Counted from the stretch's first letter, positions 1 to 11,028 are shown. The stretch is DNA of 64,000 bases from Solidesulfovibrio magneticus RS-1 (GCF_000010665.1 NC_012796.1:2509501-2573500), one strand, 5' to 3'. Notes: generated by a model from the sequence alone, not told the origin. Numbers and translations are program-made.

Positions 1-497
1 CGGTTGCGGATGGTCTTGACGGCCTGGTCCACGGTCATGCGGGCTTGGTCGTCCTTGTAGCGCTGGGTGAACGACAGCTTGTAGAGGAGCTTGTTGTCCG
101 CGGCGGATTCGACGCCATCGACGTGGAGCACGGAAAAGTGGCTGGACAGGAACTTGTCCAGGGCGTCGCGCTTGTCGGGGGTGGCCAGGACGAACTCCAG
201 GCGCTTGCCGTCCGGGCTGGTGCCCGGGCGTTGGATGACGATGCCCTCATCCTTGACCTGGTCGCGGACGTCGCGGCCCATCTGGGCCAGGGAATTGGCC
301 AGGGCCTTGTCCACGTCGACGCCAAGGGTCAGGTGGATGCCGCCCTTGAGGTCAAGGCCGAGGCTGATGACGTCATCGGGCAGAAATTTGCCCAGAAAGC
401 TCTGCTTGACCGACCCCAGGGAGGGCAGCATGTAGATGAGGCCCAGAAAGGCCACGAGACTGATCACGGCCAGTCGCCAACGCAGGTTTCCAGTCAT
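1..497 (-). CDS. secD: Protein translocase subunit SecD (N-terminal part, cut by window edge)
   Basis: This is the N-terminal part (about 165 residues) of the SecD component of the SecDF-YajC complex, which uses the proton motive force to help complete protein export across the inner membrane. A single N-terminal membrane segment (about residues 8-26) is followed by the hallmark motif GLDLKGGIHL near residue 47 and the start of the periplasmic P1 domain. The ATG at 497 is the only start that keeps the membrane segment. The frame stays open to base 1, so the gene continues beyond the window. It lies 114 bases downstream of yajC on the same strand, the usual yajC-secD order. Confidence 0.95.
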   Translation of the reverse strand, partial: MTGNLRWRLAVISLVAFLGLIYMLPSLGSVKQSFLGKFLPDDVISLGLDLKGGIHLTLGVDVDKALANSLAQMGRDVRDQVKDEGIVIQRPGTSPDGKRLEFVLATPDKRDALDKFLSSHFSVLHVDGVESAADNKLLYKLSFTQRYKDDQARMTVDQAVKTIRN

Positions 498-611
498 GGG
501 CGAGGCTCTCCTTGGGAGGCTTGCGCTTGGGAGTCAAACGACAAAACGAAGGGACTGCCAGGGCAGCCCTTCGCCGTCGCTTCGGGCCTTTCGGCCCGAA
601 GTGGAGTATTC

Positions 612-983
612 CTAATCCTTGGACTTGTCTTTGCCCTTGGGCTCGGCCTTGGCGGCCGAAGCGCCGGCTTCGCCGGGGCCGGAGACGAAGTTGCGGTTGA
701 TCTCGATATTGAGGTCCTTGGCGATCTCGATGGTGATCTTGTCGCCGTGGACTTCCATGATGCGGCCGTAGATGCCGCCGCCGGTCAGGATGTAGTCGCC
801 GCGCTTGAGGCCGGCCAGGTATTCCCGGTGCTGCTTGGCCTTCTTCTGCTGGGGACGGATGAGCAGGAAGTAGAAGATGGCGAACATGAGGATAAGCGGC
901 AAAAAGGCGGTGATGGGGTTGCCCCCCGCGGCGTCGCCGCCGGGCGCGGCGCCCATGGCGTGCGCCAGACTCGGAAACAGCAT
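612..983 (-). CDS. yajC: Preprotein translocase subunit YajC
   Basis: A 123-residue small inner-membrane protein that associates with SecDF. One hydrophobic segment (about residues 23-42, FLPLILMFAIFYFLLIRPQQ) ends in the family signature RPQQKK, followed by a small soluble domain containing the conserved GDYILTGGGIYGRI stretch (about residues 61-74) and a charged Lys-rich tail. The start codon is preceded by a good ribosome site (TTGGAGG). It is the gene before secD, so the two probably form one transcript. Confidence 0.96.
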   Translation of the reverse strand: MLFPSLAHAMGAAPGGDAAGGNPITAFLPLILMFAIFYFLLIRPQQKKAKQHREYLAGLKRGDYILTGGGIYGRIMEVHGDKITIEIAKDLNIEINRNFVSGPGEAGASAAKAEPKGKDKSKD

Positions 984-1157
984 GATGCCTCCAATTAGGA
1001 TGATGGTGCCGCCGGCGACTGGGCGCGCTTCGAACGTCCGAAGCGTCGCGCCGTGGCCGGGACGCGTCTATCGCGCCAAAATGGATGGTCTAAAATCGCC
1101 GTCGCGTCAAGGCCATTTGCGCGCCAAGGCCGGCTGGCGCCCGTCGGTTGTTCGGCC

Positions 1158-1835
1158 TCAGGGCCAGGGCGTGCATTCACGAGCCGGCGCATACCCCTGG
1201 TCAAACGCTTCGCCAAGGGTCGGCAGGGCCACCCGGTTGCGTCGGCCGATCCGGGCCGCGTCCGGGCAGCCCGGGCCATGAAAACGATGTGACGACGCAT
1301 TGCCGACATAGGGCGCGGCCGGGGGCGGCAGTGATAGCAGGCGCGGCCAAACCCCCTGCCCACTGGCCATGGCCCGGCGTTGGAGTGCGAGCTGCCGGTC
1401 GAAAATAGTCGGTCCCACATCCTGGTGCCAAAAGACAAAGACGCAACCCATGGAGAGCAAAATTTCCGTCACGCTGCGTCCGTCCGGCAAGACGAGATCG
1501 CCCAGCAGCCGGCCGAAACGGTCTTGGCCCGACCCAACTCCAACAAACCGCAACGGCACGCCCCGAACCAACCCTTCCAGGGCCGCCTTGGCCTGGTCGG
1601 CGAAATACTGGGCGGGCCGGCCCTCATGGGCGGTTTCCGGGGCGTCCACGCCGGCCAGACGCAGGGTGCGGCCATCTGCCAGCCGGCAGGTGTCGCCGTC
1701 ATAGACGGCGACCACACGCACCGTCTCCTCAGCCGCTCTGACCGTCTGCGCCAAGCCCGCCAGGCAAAACGCCGCCAGCGCCAGCACGGCCCAATGCCGT
1801 CGCCCTCCCCTTGCCATGAACGTCCTGCCTTCCAT
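1158..1835 (-). CDS. Secreted thermonuclease-like (SNase) protein with C-terminal metal-binding-like tail
   Basis: A 225-residue protein with an N-terminal signal peptide (hydrophobic stretch about residues 15-34) and a staphylococcal-nuclease fold: VVAVYDGDTCRL, then RLAGVDAPET, then DRFGRLLGDL carry the usual Asp, Arg and Glu positions. The C-terminal 50 residues (YVGNASSHRFHGPGC through GYAPARECTPW) resemble the small Cys/His domain often attached to such nucleases, but one expected Cys is Ala here. It is probably exported and cleaves nucleic acid. The ATG at 1835 follows GGAGG closely; the ATG at 1817 is a possible alternative. It is separated from the upstream copper-chaperone-like gene by a terminator-like hairpin. 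Confidence 0.85.
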   Translation of the reverse strand: MEGRTFMARGGRRHWAVLALAAFCLAGLAQTVRAAEETVRVVAVYDGDTCRLADGRTLRLAGVDAPETAHEGRPAQYFADQAKAALEGLVRGVPLRFVGVGSGQDRFGRLLGDLVLPDGRSVTEILLSMGCVFVFWHQDVGPTIFDRQLALQRRAMASGQGVWPRLLSLPPPAAPYVGNASSHRFHGPGCPDAARIGRRNRVALPTLGEAFDQGYAPARECTPWP

Positions 1836-1844
1836 AACGCCTCC

Positions 1845-1883
1845 AAAACAAACGGCCGCCGCGAATGCCGCGACGGCCGTTTG
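1845..1883 (-). terminator. Hairpin plus T-tract between the HMA gene and the nuclease gene
   Basis: A perfect 10-bp stem, CAAACGGCCG (1849-1858) with CGGCCGTTTG (1874-1883), followed on the minus strand by TTTT. This fits a rho-independent terminator for the tatB/hisB-hisA-HMA transcript, although it also lies only a few bases before the nuclease start, so read-through is possible. Confidence 0.6.
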
Positions 1884-1907
1884 CCAAAAAGCACAGCGGT
1901 CTGGCCG

Positions 1908-2108
1908 CTACTTCATGGCTCCGGGAACAAAGCCGATCTTGTCGATGGCGGCCTTGATGTCGTCCTGCGGGGCTTCGCCCTCAAAGGACACCAAGCCCTT
2001 GCCCAGGTCCACGGAAACATTGGACAGCCCCGGCAGGGCCGAGAGCGCCTTGGTCACGGAATTGGCGCAGTTCTGGCAGTGCATCCCGCCGACTTCAATG
2101 GTTGGCAT
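1908..2108 (-). CDS. Heavy-metal-associated (HMA/CopZ-like) protein
   Basis: A 66-residue single HMA domain with the metal-binding motif GMHCQNC (Cys11 and Cys14), the size and fold of copper chaperones such as CopZ. It probably binds Cu(I) in the cytoplasm and passes it to a transporter or enzyme; no copper ATPase is visible in the window. Its ATG overlaps the hisA stop as TGATG, so it is translationally coupled to a histidine gene, an odd association. Function beyond metal binding is inferred. Confidence 0.9.
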   Translation of the reverse strand: MPTIEVGGMHCQNCANSVTKALSALPGLSNVSVDLGKGLVSFEGEAPQDDIKAAIDKIGFVPGAMK

Positions 2109-2851
2109 CAGGCGTCCTCCTTCGCTTTTTCGGCGATATAGGCCAGGGCCGCCGGAAAATCGAGGGTGCCCTCGTAGATGGCCCGGCCGGAAATGAGGCC
2201 TTCAAGACCCTTTTTCCCATAGGGATAAAGCGCCTTGACGTCGTCCAGGGTGGCCACGCCACCGGCGGCGATGACCGGCAGGTCGGTGAGTTCGAGCAGC
2301 CGCTGCAGCGCCGGCAGATTCACGCCCGACTGCATGCCGTCGCGGCTGATGTCGGTGTAGACCACAAAGGCCGCGCCAGCGGCTGACAGGCCCGGCAGCA
2401 CGTCCTCGACGGTGCGGCCGGAATCCTCCACCCATCCTTTAACTTTGAGGTTGCCGTCCACGGCGTCCAGGGAGACGCCCACCCGGCCGGGATGGGCCGC
2501 GCAGATGGCGGCAAACGCGTCGGGATCGGCCAAGGCCAGGGTGCCGATGATGAGCCGTTTGACGCCGGCCTCAAGGTAGGCGGCGGCCGTGGCCGCGTCG
2601 CGCACCCCGCCGCCGAGCTGCACCGGGATGGACAAACCGGAGCAGATGCGGGCGATAAGGTCGAAGTTGCGCGGCTTGCCGCTAAAGGCTCCGTCCAGGT
2701 CGATCAGGTGGAGCCATTTGGCCCCAAGCCCTTCCCAATGCCGGGCCATAGCCTCGGGATCGGGGGAAAACACGGTGACGGCGTCGGCCACGCCCTGGCG
2801 CAGCCGGACGCACTGCCCGTCCTTGATGTCGACAGCCGGGAAAATGATCAC
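2108..2851 (-). CDS. hisA: Phosphoribosylformimino-5-aminoimidazole carboxamide ribotide isomerase
   Basis: HisA catalyses the Amadori-type isomerisation of ProFAR to PRFAR in histidine synthesis. The 247-residue product is a (beta/alpha)8 barrel with the catalytic Asp8 in PAVDIKDGQ and the second catalytic Asp in YTDISRDGM (about residue 129). I place the start at the GTG at 2851 because it begins exactly at the conserved [13 protein letters not shown]-terminus and overlaps the stop of the upstream lipoprotein gene (GTGA); a longer frame to 2914 would add non-family sequence. It ends TGATG into the HMA gene. Confidence 0.95.
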   Translation of the reverse strand: MIIFPAVDIKDGQCVRLRQGVADAVTVFSPDPEAMARHWEGLGAKWLHLIDLDGAFSGKPRNFDLIARICSGLSIPVQLGGGVRDAATAAAYLEAGVKRLIIGTLALADPDAFAAICAAHPGRVGVSLDAVDGNLKVKGWVEDSGRTVEDVLPGLSAAGAAFVVYTDISRDGMQSGVNLPALQRLLELTDLPVIAAGGVATLDDVKALYPYGKKGLEGLISGRAIYEGTLDFPAALAYIAEKAKEDA

Positions 2852-3528
2852 AACCCAAGCTCCGCGATGCCCTTCTTGAGGCCTTCCTGGGCCAGCTCCA
2901 TGGCCGAGAGCCAACGGCCGTTGCGGGAGACGAACTTCTTGGCGTCCAGGATGTTGGAAACCAGGGACTGCTGGGTCTCGTCAAAGTGGAAGTTACGGAC
3001 CATGGCCCCGGTGCGCACATCGATCAGGTACAGCACGAAATCGACGCTGGCCGGCTTGGTGGCCCCAATCTCGGAACCATCGCGCTCGCGCCAGTCAATG
3101 ACCATGGGCACGACGACGTAGTCCGCGCCAGCGCACTTGCCGATGTTGACGTAGGAACGCAGGGTCCCCAGCCGTCCGGGCTCGTCGCCGCGCGGGGCGG
3201 ACTTGGCGCAGGAAGCGGCCATCTTGGCCGGCACGAACTGCTGCTTGGCCCCGGCCAGATCCTGCTCCAAGGCAGCGTCGAGGTGGACCGGAGCCACCTC
3301 GGGCACATGGCGGGCGACTGGCAGGTAGCCGGCGAGCAAGTCGGCGTCGGTGGCCGGGATGGCAAAGGGCAACACGGCGAACTTTTTGTCCAGGAAGGCC
3401 ACGGCCGAGGCCGGGGCATCGCCCGAGGCCGGAGCCTTGGACACAGGGGCGGTCTTGCGCACGCAGCCGGCGGCGAGGCTTAAGCCCAAAAGCGCCACGC
3501 CGAGATAGGCCAGAGATTTGCTTCGCAT
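2848..3528 (-). CDS. Putative lipoprotein of unknown function within the his cluster
   Basis: A 226-residue protein with a lipoprotein signal peptide: a charged start (MRSKS), a hydrophobic core and a lipobox ending LAAGC (Cys at about residue 22). The mature part has alternating beta-type segments ([35 protein letters not shown]), reminiscent of bacterial lipoproteins of the CsgG/GNA1162 kind, but I cannot assign a family. It sits between hisB and hisA with overlapping stops and starts on both sides (TGATG and GTGA), so it is translated as part of the histidine operon. The link to histidine synthesis is unexplained. Confidence 0.8.
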   Translation of the reverse strand: MRSKSLAYLGVALLGLSLAAGCVRKTAPVSKAPASGDAPASAVAFLDKKFAVLPFAIPATDADLLAGYLPVARHVPEVAPVHLDAALEQDLAGAKQQFVPAKMAASCAKSAPRGDEPGRLGTLRSYVNIGKCAGADYVVVPMVIDWRERDGSEIGATKPASVDFVLYLIDVRTGAMVRNFHFDETQQSLVSNILDAKKFVSRNGRWLSAMELAQEGLKKGIAELGL

Positions 3529-4118
3529 CAGTCCAGGCTCCCTTTGGTGCTCGGCACCCTGCTCGATCCGTGCGCGGCCGTGGCCCGGCGCAGGGCCAGT
3601 CCCAACGCCTTGAAGGCCGCTTCCACCAGATGGTGGCCGTTTTGGCCGTACACGAAATGGATATGAAGGTTCATGCGGGCGGAAATGGCCAGAGACTTGA
3701 AGAATTCCCGCCACAGGTCCTTTTCCTCGCCGGCGATTACCGGCGGCAACACATCTTCGCGGTAGACCAGATACGGCCGGCCCGAGAGGTCCACCACCAC
3801 GTCGCACAGCGCTTCGTCCATGGGCACCCGGGCGTCGCCCACCCGCTCTATGCCCACGCGCTCGCCCAGGGCCTGACGGAAGGCCTCGCCCAGGCAGATG
3901 GCGACGTCTTCCAGGGTGTGGTGGGCGTCGACCTCCAGGTCGCCCCGGCAGGTCAGATTGAGGTCGAAGCCGGCCCAGAAAGCCAGCAGGTTGAGCATGT
4001 GGTCGGCAAAACCGAAGCCGGTGTCGATGGCGGCGTTGCCCTTGCCGTCGATGGTGATCTCGACGGCCACGCGGGTTTCGCCGGTCTCCCGGGAATAGGC
4101 TCCAAAGCGTTTGGCCAT
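3528..4118 (-). CDS. hisB: Imidazoleglycerol-phosphate dehydratase
   Basis: A monofunctional HisB dehydratase of 196 residues, which converts imidazole glycerol phosphate to imidazole acetol phosphate. It has the two His-rich manganese-binding motifs, DAHHTLEDV (His66, His67) and [13 protein letters not shown] near residue 165, and the [17 protein letters not shown] stretch. Length is typical for the monofunctional enzyme. The stop overlaps the start of the lipoprotein gene (TGATG). The tat gene lies 17 bases upstream on the same strand, so they may be co-transcribed. Confidence 0.97.
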   Translation of the reverse strand: MAKRFGAYSRETGETRVAVEITIDGKGNAAIDTGFGFADHMLNLLAFWAGFDLNLTCRGDLEVDAHHTLEDVAICLGEAFRQALGERVGIERVGDARVPMDEALCDVVVDLSGRPYLVYREDVLPPVIAGEEKDLWREFFKSLAISARMNLHIHFVYGQNGHHLVEAAFKALGLALRRATAAHGSSRVPSTKGSLD

Positions 4119-4135
4119 GACGGTTCCCCGACCAG

Positions 4136-4426
4136 CTAAGCGGTCGGGGCCTCCTTGGCGGCGTCCTTGGCGGCGGCCGGCTGGGCAGCTGGGGCGGCCG
4201 TGGCGTTTTCGGGATGCAGCTGTTTTTGTGCCTCGGCCTGTTTCTGTTCGCGGTCCGCCCGATCCACTTCCGCTTCCAGGGTGGATTTGACGTCGCTGCT
4301 CATGCGGCGAAACTCGGCCATGCCCTTGCCAAGCGTCTTCATGAGATCAGGCAGCTTGGAGGGGCCGATGACGATCAGGGCCACCACCAGGATGACCAGA
4401 AGTTCCGTGGAACCGATGCCGAACAT
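4136..4426 (-). CDS. tatB: Sec-independent (Tat) translocase subunit TatA/TatB
   Basis: A 96-residue protein with the TatA/B layout: a short N-terminus MFGIGSTE, a membrane helix at about residues 7-22, a hinge IGPSKLPDL, an amphipathic helix ([11 protein letters not shown]) and a low-complexity Ala/Lys-rich tail. The Glu after the FGIG start and the long charged tail fit TatB, but TatA/TatB cannot be separated with certainty from sequence alone, so the symbol is tentative. TatC is not in the window. Confidence 0.88.
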   Translation of the reverse strand: MFGIGSTELLVILVVALIVIGPSKLPDLMKTLGKGMAEFRRMSSDVKSTLEAEVDRADREQKQAEAQKQLHPENATAAPAAQPAAAKDAAKEAPTA

Positions 4427-4483
4427 AGGACTACTCTTTTGGCCGGGCGCGTATGGTCCGGGATTGCGTCGCGTTGCGACCGT

Positions 4484-6034
4484 CTATTCCCACTCGATGG
4501 TCGCGGGCGGCTTGGACGAGACGTCGAACACCACGCGGTTGACGCCTTTGACCTCATTGATGATGCGGTTGGACATAACGGCCAGGATTTCCGACGGGAG
4601 ACGGCTCCAGTCGGCGGTCATGGCGTCGAGACTGTCCACCACGCGGATGGCGGCCACGTTTTCATAGGTACGGCCGTCGCCCATGACCCCGACGGTCTTG
4701 AGCGGCAGCAGCACGGCAAACCCCTGCCAGACCTTGCGGTACCAGCCCGAGGCGACAAGCTCGCTCTGGACGATCTTATCCGTTCGCCGCAAAATCTCAA
4801 GCCGTTCCTCGGTCACCTCGCCGATGATGCGGATGGCCAGCCCCGGTCCGGGGAAGGGATGACGCCAGATGATGAAGTCGGGCATGCCGAGCTCCACCGC
4901 CACCTTGCGCACCTCGTCCTTGAACAGTTCACGCAGGGGTTCAATAAGCGCCAGCTTCATGACCTCGGGCAGCCCGCCCACGTTGTGGTGGCTCTTGATG
5001 ACCGCCGAGGGTCCCTTGAAGGATACGGACTCGATGACGTCGGGATACAGCGTGCCCTGGGCCAGGTACTTGACCTTGGGCAACTTGGCCGCTTCGACCT
5101 CGAAGACCTCGATGAAGGTCTTGCCGATGATCTTGCGCTTTTCCTCGGGGTCGGTCACGCCGGCCAGCTTGTCGAGAAAGAGTTTGGCGGCGTCAACGTA
5201 ATGCAGATTGAGGTCAAAGTGTTCGCGCAGATAGGCGGCCACTTCCTCGCCCTCGCCCATGCGCAAAAGACCATTGTCGACAAAGATGCAGTGAAGCTTC
5301 TTGCCGATGGCCTTGTGGAGCATGACGGCCACTACCGTGGAATCGACGCCGCCGGACAGGGCGCAGACCACTTCGTCGTCGCCGACTTTTTCCTTGAGCG
5401 AGGCCAGCTCGGTTTCCAGGAAGCTCGACATGGTCCAGCCCGAGGTCAGGCCGGCGATCTCGAACAGGAAGTTGTGGAGAATGCGCTCGCCGTCCTCGGT
5501 GTGGGCCACCTCGGGGTGGAACTGCAGGGCGTAGATGCGACGGGAAGCGTTGGCCAGGGCGGCGATGTCCACGTTTTTGGTGCGCGCGGCCACCACAAAG
5601 CCGTCCGGCGCGGCCATGACCTTGTCGCCGTGGGACATCCAGACGATGTGCCCGTCTTTTTGCGGCAGGCCGGCGAAAAGGGGCGTGTCGGCCAAAAGCT
5701 GCAAATCGGCCCGACCATACTCGCGGTCGGTGGAGGCGGCCACCTGGCCGCCGGGCAGGTGGTGGGCCAACAGCTGCATGCCGTAGCAGATGCACAGCAT
5801 GGGCAGGCCCAGATCGAACACGGCCGGATCAAAGGGCGGCGCGTCGGCGTCGGCGACGCTGGAAGGGCCGCCGGACAGGATCACGGCCTTGGGGGCCATG
5901 GCCGCCACTTCCTTGGCCGTGACGGTGCAGGGATGGATTTCGGAATACACCCCGGCCTCGCGCACGCGGCGGGCAATGAGCTGGGTGTACTGGGAGCCGA
6001 AGTCGAGGATGAGAACCTTGTCGGGCTGGCTCAT
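4484..6034 (-). CDS. guaA: GMP synthase (glutamine-hydrolysing)
   Basis: GuaA converts XMP to GMP using glutamine and ATP. The 516-residue protein has an N-terminal class I glutaminase domain with the nucleophile Cys83 in CICYGMQ and the downstream [11 protein letters not shown] His/Glu pair, an ATP-pyrophosphatase domain with the P-loop motif [10 protein letters not shown] (about residue 229), and the C-terminal dimerisation domain ending PPATIEWE. The ATG at 6034 is one base downstream of the guaB stop, a tight guaB-guaA operon that supplies the last two steps of GMP synthesis. Confidence 0.98.
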   Translation of the reverse strand: MSQPDKVLILDFGSQYTQLIARRVREAGVYSEIHPCTVTAKEVAAMAPKAVILSGGPSSVADADAPPFDPAVFDLGLPMLCICYGMQLLAHHLPGGQVAASTDREYGRADLQLLADTPLFAGLPQKDGHIVWMSHGDKVMAAPDGFVVAARTKNVDIAALANASRRIYALQFHPEVAHTEDGERILHNFLFEIAGLTSGWTMSSFLETELASLKEKVGDDEVVCALSGGVDSTVVAVMLHKAIGKKLHCIFVDNGLLRMGEGEEVAAYLREHFDLNLHYVDAAKLFLDKLAGVTDPEEKRKIIGKTFIEVFEVEAAKLPKVKYLAQGTLYPDVIESVSFKGPSAVIKSHHNVGGLPEVMKLALIEPLRELFKDEVRKVAVELGMPDFIIWRHPFPGPGLAIRIIGEVTEERLEILRRTDKIVQSELVASGWYRKVWQGFAVLLPLKTVGVMGDGRTYENVAAIRVVDSLDAMTADWSRLPSEILAVMSNRIINEVKGVNRVVFDVSSKPPATIEWE

Positions 6035-6035
6035 G

Positions 6036-7508
<1,473 letters not shown>

Positions 7509-7521
7509 TTATATGGGCGGC

Positions 7522-8229
7522 CTAGTCCAGGCCGAGATAAGCGGAACGCACCTTGGGGTTGCTCAGGAGCTCCTTGCCCGGCCCTTCCAGGGTGACATGG
7601 CCGGTTTCCAGGACATAGCCCCGATGGGCGATCTGCAGCGCCATCTGGGCGTTTTGCTCCACGAGCATGACCGTTACGCCATCTTTGTTGATTTGGACAA
7701 TGATCTCGAAAATGTTTTCCACCACCAGCGGCGCAAGGCCCAGGGACGGCTCGTCCAAGAGCAGCAGCTTGGGCCGGGCCATGAGCGCCCGGCCAATGGC
7801 CAGCATCTGCTGCTCGCCGCCCGACAGCGTGCCGCCCATCTGGGAACGGCGTTCGCGCAGGACCGGGAACAGCGAATAGGCGTGGTCCTCGTCGTCGCGG
7901 ATACCGGCCTTGTCCTTGCGCAGATACGCCCCCATGAGCAGGTTTTCCCGCACGGTCAGGCGCGGGAAGATCATGCGTCCTTCGGGCACCTGGGTGATGC
8001 CCATGGAGACGATGCGCTCGGTGGTGCTGGCGGTGATGTCCTCGCCCAGAAAGGCGATGGATCCCTTGCGGGGATGGACCACGCCGGAGATGCTCATGAG
8101 CGTGGTGGATTTGCCCGCGCCGTTGGCGCCGATGAGCGTGACGATCTCGCCCTGGGCGACCTTGAGGGAAACGCCCTTTAAGGCCTGGATGTTGCCGTAA
8201 AACGTTTCAATGGCGGTCAGTTCAAGCAT
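7522..8229 (-). CDS. livF: Branched-chain amino-acid ABC transporter ATP-binding protein LivF
   Basis: One of two ATPases energising the Liv transporter. The 235 residues carry Walker A GANGAGKST (about residues 34-42), the signature LSGGEQQML, and Walker B LLLLDEPSLGLAP typical of LivF. It ends ...AYLGLD as usual. Its start overlaps the end of livG by 8 bases. Last gene of the livKHMGF order read on the minus strand. Confidence 0.96.
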   Translation of the reverse strand: MLELTAIETFYGNIQALKGVSLKVAQGEIVTLIGANGAGKSTTLMSISGVVHPRKGSIAFLGEDITASTTERIVSMGITQVPEGRMIFPRLTVRENLLMGAYLRKDKAGIRDDEDHAYSLFPVLRERRSQMGGTLSGGEQQMLAIGRALMARPKLLLLDEPSLGLAPLVVENIFEIIVQINKDGVTVMLVEQNAQMALQIAHRGYVLETGHVTLEGPGKELLSNPKVRSAYLGLD

Positions 8230-9010
8230 GGGCCGCCCCTTTGCCGAGGTAGGCTTCGATGACGTCGGGGTTGGCCCGCACTTCCTGGGGCGAGCCGTCG
8301 GCGATCTTGACGCCGTGGTCCAGGACCACCAGGCGCTTGCAGATGCGCATGACGAGCTTCATGTCGTGCTCGATGAGCACGACGGTGACGCCCCGGCCCA
8401 GAATGGCGTGGATGAGATCGACCAGGGCCTCGGTTTCCCTGGGATTCATGCCGGCGGCCGGTTCATCGAGCAGGATGAGCTTGGGGTCGGTGGCCAGGGC
8501 CCGGGCGATCTCCAGCCGGCGCTGGTCGCCGTAGGACAGGCTGGCCGCCGGGGACAGGGCCGTCTCGCCAAGCCCCACGAAATCGAGGTTTTCCATGGCC
8601 GCGTCGATGATGGCCCGTTCCTCGGCCCGCTGGGAGCGGGTGCGCAGCACCGAGCCGAAGAAGTTGGCCGAGGTGCGGCAGTGGCGGGCGATGCGCACGT
8701 TGTCGAGCACGGTCAGCGCCGAAAAAAGCCGGATGTTTTGAAAGGTCCGGGCCACGCCCAGGGCGGTCATGCGCTCGGGTTTGCGGCCGGCGACGTTTTG
8801 GGGCTCCCCTTCCCCGCCGGCAAACAGAATGCGGCCGTCGGTGGGTGTATAAATGCCGGCCACGCAGTTGAACATCGTGGTTTTGCCCGCGCCGTTGGGG
8901 CCAATGAGGCCGGTGATGGCCCCCCGCTCCACGGTAAACGACACGTCGCTTAGGGCCATAAGGCCCCCGAAGCGTTTGCTGACTCCGTCTACGGTAAGTA
9001 TCGCATCCAT
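8222..9010 (-). CDS. livG: Branched-chain amino-acid ABC transporter ATP-binding protein LivG
   Basis: A 262-residue ATPase of the Liv transporter with Walker A GPNGAGKTT (about residues 37-45), the signature LSYGDQRRLEIARAL and Walker B LILLDEPAAGMNP. The insertion between Walker A and the signature, including RTFQNIRLF, is characteristic of LivG. It starts one base after the livM stop and overlaps livF. Confidence 0.96.
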   Translation of the reverse strand: MDAILTVDGVSKRFGGLMALSDVSFTVERGAITGLIGPNGAGKTTMFNCVAGIYTPTDGRILFAGGEGEPQNVAGRKPERMTALGVARTFQNIRLFSALTVLDNVRIARHCRTSANFFGSVLRTRSQRAEERAIIDAAMENLDFVGLGETALSPAASLSYGDQRRLEIARALATDPKLILLDEPAAGMNPRETEALVDLIHAILGRGVTVVLIEHDMKLVMRICKRLVVLDHGVKIADGSPQEVRANPDVIEAYLGKGAAHA

Positions 9011-9011
9011 A

Positions 9012-10058
9012 TTACGCCGTCCGGCGCGCCGCGATCCTGGCGCGCAAGTCCTTTATCAGACTGCTTTGCATGGTCGATTCCGCCACCTGGGTGAAAAGGC
9101 CGTGGGGGCGAAAGCGCATGATGACCACCATGATGAGGCCGTAGGCCAGAAACCGGGTTTCGGCCGGCAGCCCGAGTTTGGGCAGGGCCACCCGCAACAC
9201 TTCGCCCAGGGCGATGAGGATGGTCGAACCGACCAGCGCGCCCCGAATGTTGCCCAGGCCCCCCAGCACGACCATGCACAGGACCAGGAAGGATTCCCAG
9301 AACTTGAACATGTCCGGCGAGATGAAAAGGGTCCACCGGGCCAAAAACGCGCCGGCCAAGGCCCCGATGCCGGTGGACACGGCAAAGGCGATGACCTTGT
9401 AGGCGAAGAGGTTGACCCCGCAGGAAGCGGCGGCCATGGGGTCCTCGCGAATGGCCAGCCAGGCCCGGCCCAGGCGCGAATCCTCCACCCGGGTCATGAC
9501 CACAAAGACGAGTCCCACCATGACCATGGCCAGATAGTAGTACGGGACCTCGCCGCGAAAGGCGTAGCGCCACCGCTCGTCCACGCCAAGCAGGGTCGCC
9601 AGCCAAGTGACGTCGAGGGAAATGGGGGCGATGCCGGGAATGCCCAAGGGGCCACGGGTCAGCCAGATCTCGTTGGTGAGGAAAAGCACCACGAGTTCGG
9701 AAAACCCGAAGGTGACGATGGCGAAATAGTCGCCGACCAGCCGCAAGGTGGGCGCGCCCAAAAGCACCCCAAAAAGCGCGCCGTTTAAGACCGCCAGAGG
9801 GACGATCAGCCAAAACGACATGTTGTAGTGGATGGTGAGAAGCCCGGCCGTATAGGCCCCGATGCCATAGAATCCCACGAATCCGAGGTCGAGCAGGCCG
9901 CAAAAGCCGGGCAGGATGTTGAGCCCCATGGCCAGCACCATGTAGACCATGATGAGGACCAGGACGTGCAGGACGTAAACGTCCCGGAAAGGCATCAGCG
10001 GATAGGCCAGAGCCGCCGCCAGAAGCAGGTATTTGAGTGATTGTGCCGCGCCGCGCAT
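9012..10058 (-). CDS. livM: Branched-chain amino-acid ABC transporter permease LivM
   Basis: A 348-residue inner-membrane permease with about nine hydrophobic segments and the LivM motif GRAWLAIREDPMAAASCGVN in the cytoplasmic coupling loop. It pairs with LivH to form the channel. It lies between livH and livG with minimal spacing. Confidence 0.95.
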   Translation of the reverse strand: MRGAAQSLKYLLLAAALAYPLMPFRDVYVLHVLVLIMVYMVLAMGLNILPGFCGLLDLGFVGFYGIGAYTAGLLTIHYNMSFWLIVPLAVLNGALFGVLLGAPTLRLVGDYFAIVTFGFSELVVLFLTNEIWLTRGPLGIPGIAPISLDVTWLATLLGVDERWRYAFRGEVPYYYLAMVMVGLVFVVMTRVEDSRLGRAWLAIREDPMAAASCGVNLFAYKVIAFAVSTGIGALAGAFLARWTLFISPDMFKFWESFLVLCMVVLGGLGNIRGALVGSTILIALGEVLRVALPKLGLPAETRFLAYGLIMVVIMRFRPHGLFTQVAESTMQSSLIKDLRARIAARRTA

Positions 10059-10103
10059 GTGTGTTCCAGTCGGTTCGAGGCGGCCGGCGACGGCCGCCGG
10101 TTG

Positions 10104-10988
10104 CTAGGCTTTTTCCGTCACGGCCCGGCCGAGCAGGCCCGAGGGACGGAAGATGATGACCAGGATCATGACGGCGTAGGCGACGCCGTCGCGGTAGGGC
10201 GAGGAGACGTAGCCCGCGCCCAGGGTTTCGGCGATGCCGAGCACCACGCCGCCGAGCATGGCCCCGGGCACCGAGCCGATGCCGCCGAGCACGGCGGCGG
10301 CAAATGCCTTGACCCCGGCCAGATAGCCCATGGTCGGGTACATGGTGTTGTAGTACATGGACACCATGATGCCGGCCATGGCCCCCATGGCCGAGCCCAG
10401 GGCGAAGGTGAAGGAGATGACCCGGTTGACGTTGATGCCCATGAGCGAGGCGGCTGTCTGGTTCTGGGCCAGGGCGCGCATGGCCGTGCCGACCCGAGTG
10501 CGGGTGATGATGAGGTTGAGGCCGACCATGAGCAGCAGCGCCACGGCGTAGATGATGACCTGCATCCAGGAGATGGTGACGTCGGAAAAGGTCAGGGCCG
10601 GTTCGCTGAAAAAGGCGGGCAGGGCCTGCTTGGGAAAGGGCATGGGCCGGCTGCCCCAGATGATCATGGCCAGATTTTGCAGAAAGATGGACATGCCGAT
10701 GGCGGTGATGAGCGCGGCCAGACGCGGGGCCTCCCGCAGGGGGCGGTAGGCGATGATGTCCAGCAGCACGCCGATGGCGGCGGCGGCCAGCATGGCCAAA
10801 AGCACGGCCAGGGGCAGCGGCAGTCCCATGGAAATAAACGACAGGGTAAGGAAAGCCCCGAGCATGTAAATTTCGCCGTGGGCGAAATTGATCAGCTCAA
10901 TGACGCCGTAGACCATGGTGTAGCCCACGGCGATGAGCGCATAGATGAGACCCAGGGTGAACCCGTTGACGAGCTGTTGTTCGAGCAA
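10104..10988 (-). CDS. livH: Branched-chain amino-acid ABC transporter permease LivH
   Basis: A 294-residue polytopic permease with the LivH hallmarks YTMVYGVIELINFAHGEI and MRALAQNQTAASLMGIN. I place the start at the TTG at 10988 because a GGAG site stands six bases upstream, the protein then begins right at the family N-terminus (LEQQLVNGFTLG), and the length equals the second LivH in this window. An upstream ATG at 11024 would add 12 residues, lacks a close ribosome site and sits five bases after a hairpin. It is the second gene of the transporter operon. Confidence 0.93.
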   Translation of the reverse strand: MLEQQLVNGFTLGLIYALIAVGYTMVYGVIELINFAHGEIYMLGAFLTLSFISMGLPLPLAVLLAMLAAAAIGVLLDIIAYRPLREAPRLAALITAIGMSIFLQNLAMIIWGSRPMPFPKQALPAFFSEPALTFSDVTISWMQVIIYAVALLLMVGLNLIITRTRVGTAMRALAQNQTAASLMGINVNRVISFTFALGSAMGAMAGIMVSMYYNTMYPTMGYLAGVKAFAAAVLGGIGSVPGAMLGGVVLGIAETLGAGYVSSPYRDGVAYAVMILVIIFRPSGLLGRAVTEKA

Positions 10989-11028
10989 CGTCTGCTCCGA
11001 AGCGTTTGGCGTTGAGAGGGGCATGAAG

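Noticed and set aside
11022-11024. ATG at 11024 as the start of livH
   Set aside because: It lies just after a hairpin without a suitable ribosome site; TTG at 10988 has GGAG at six bases and matches the other LivH length.
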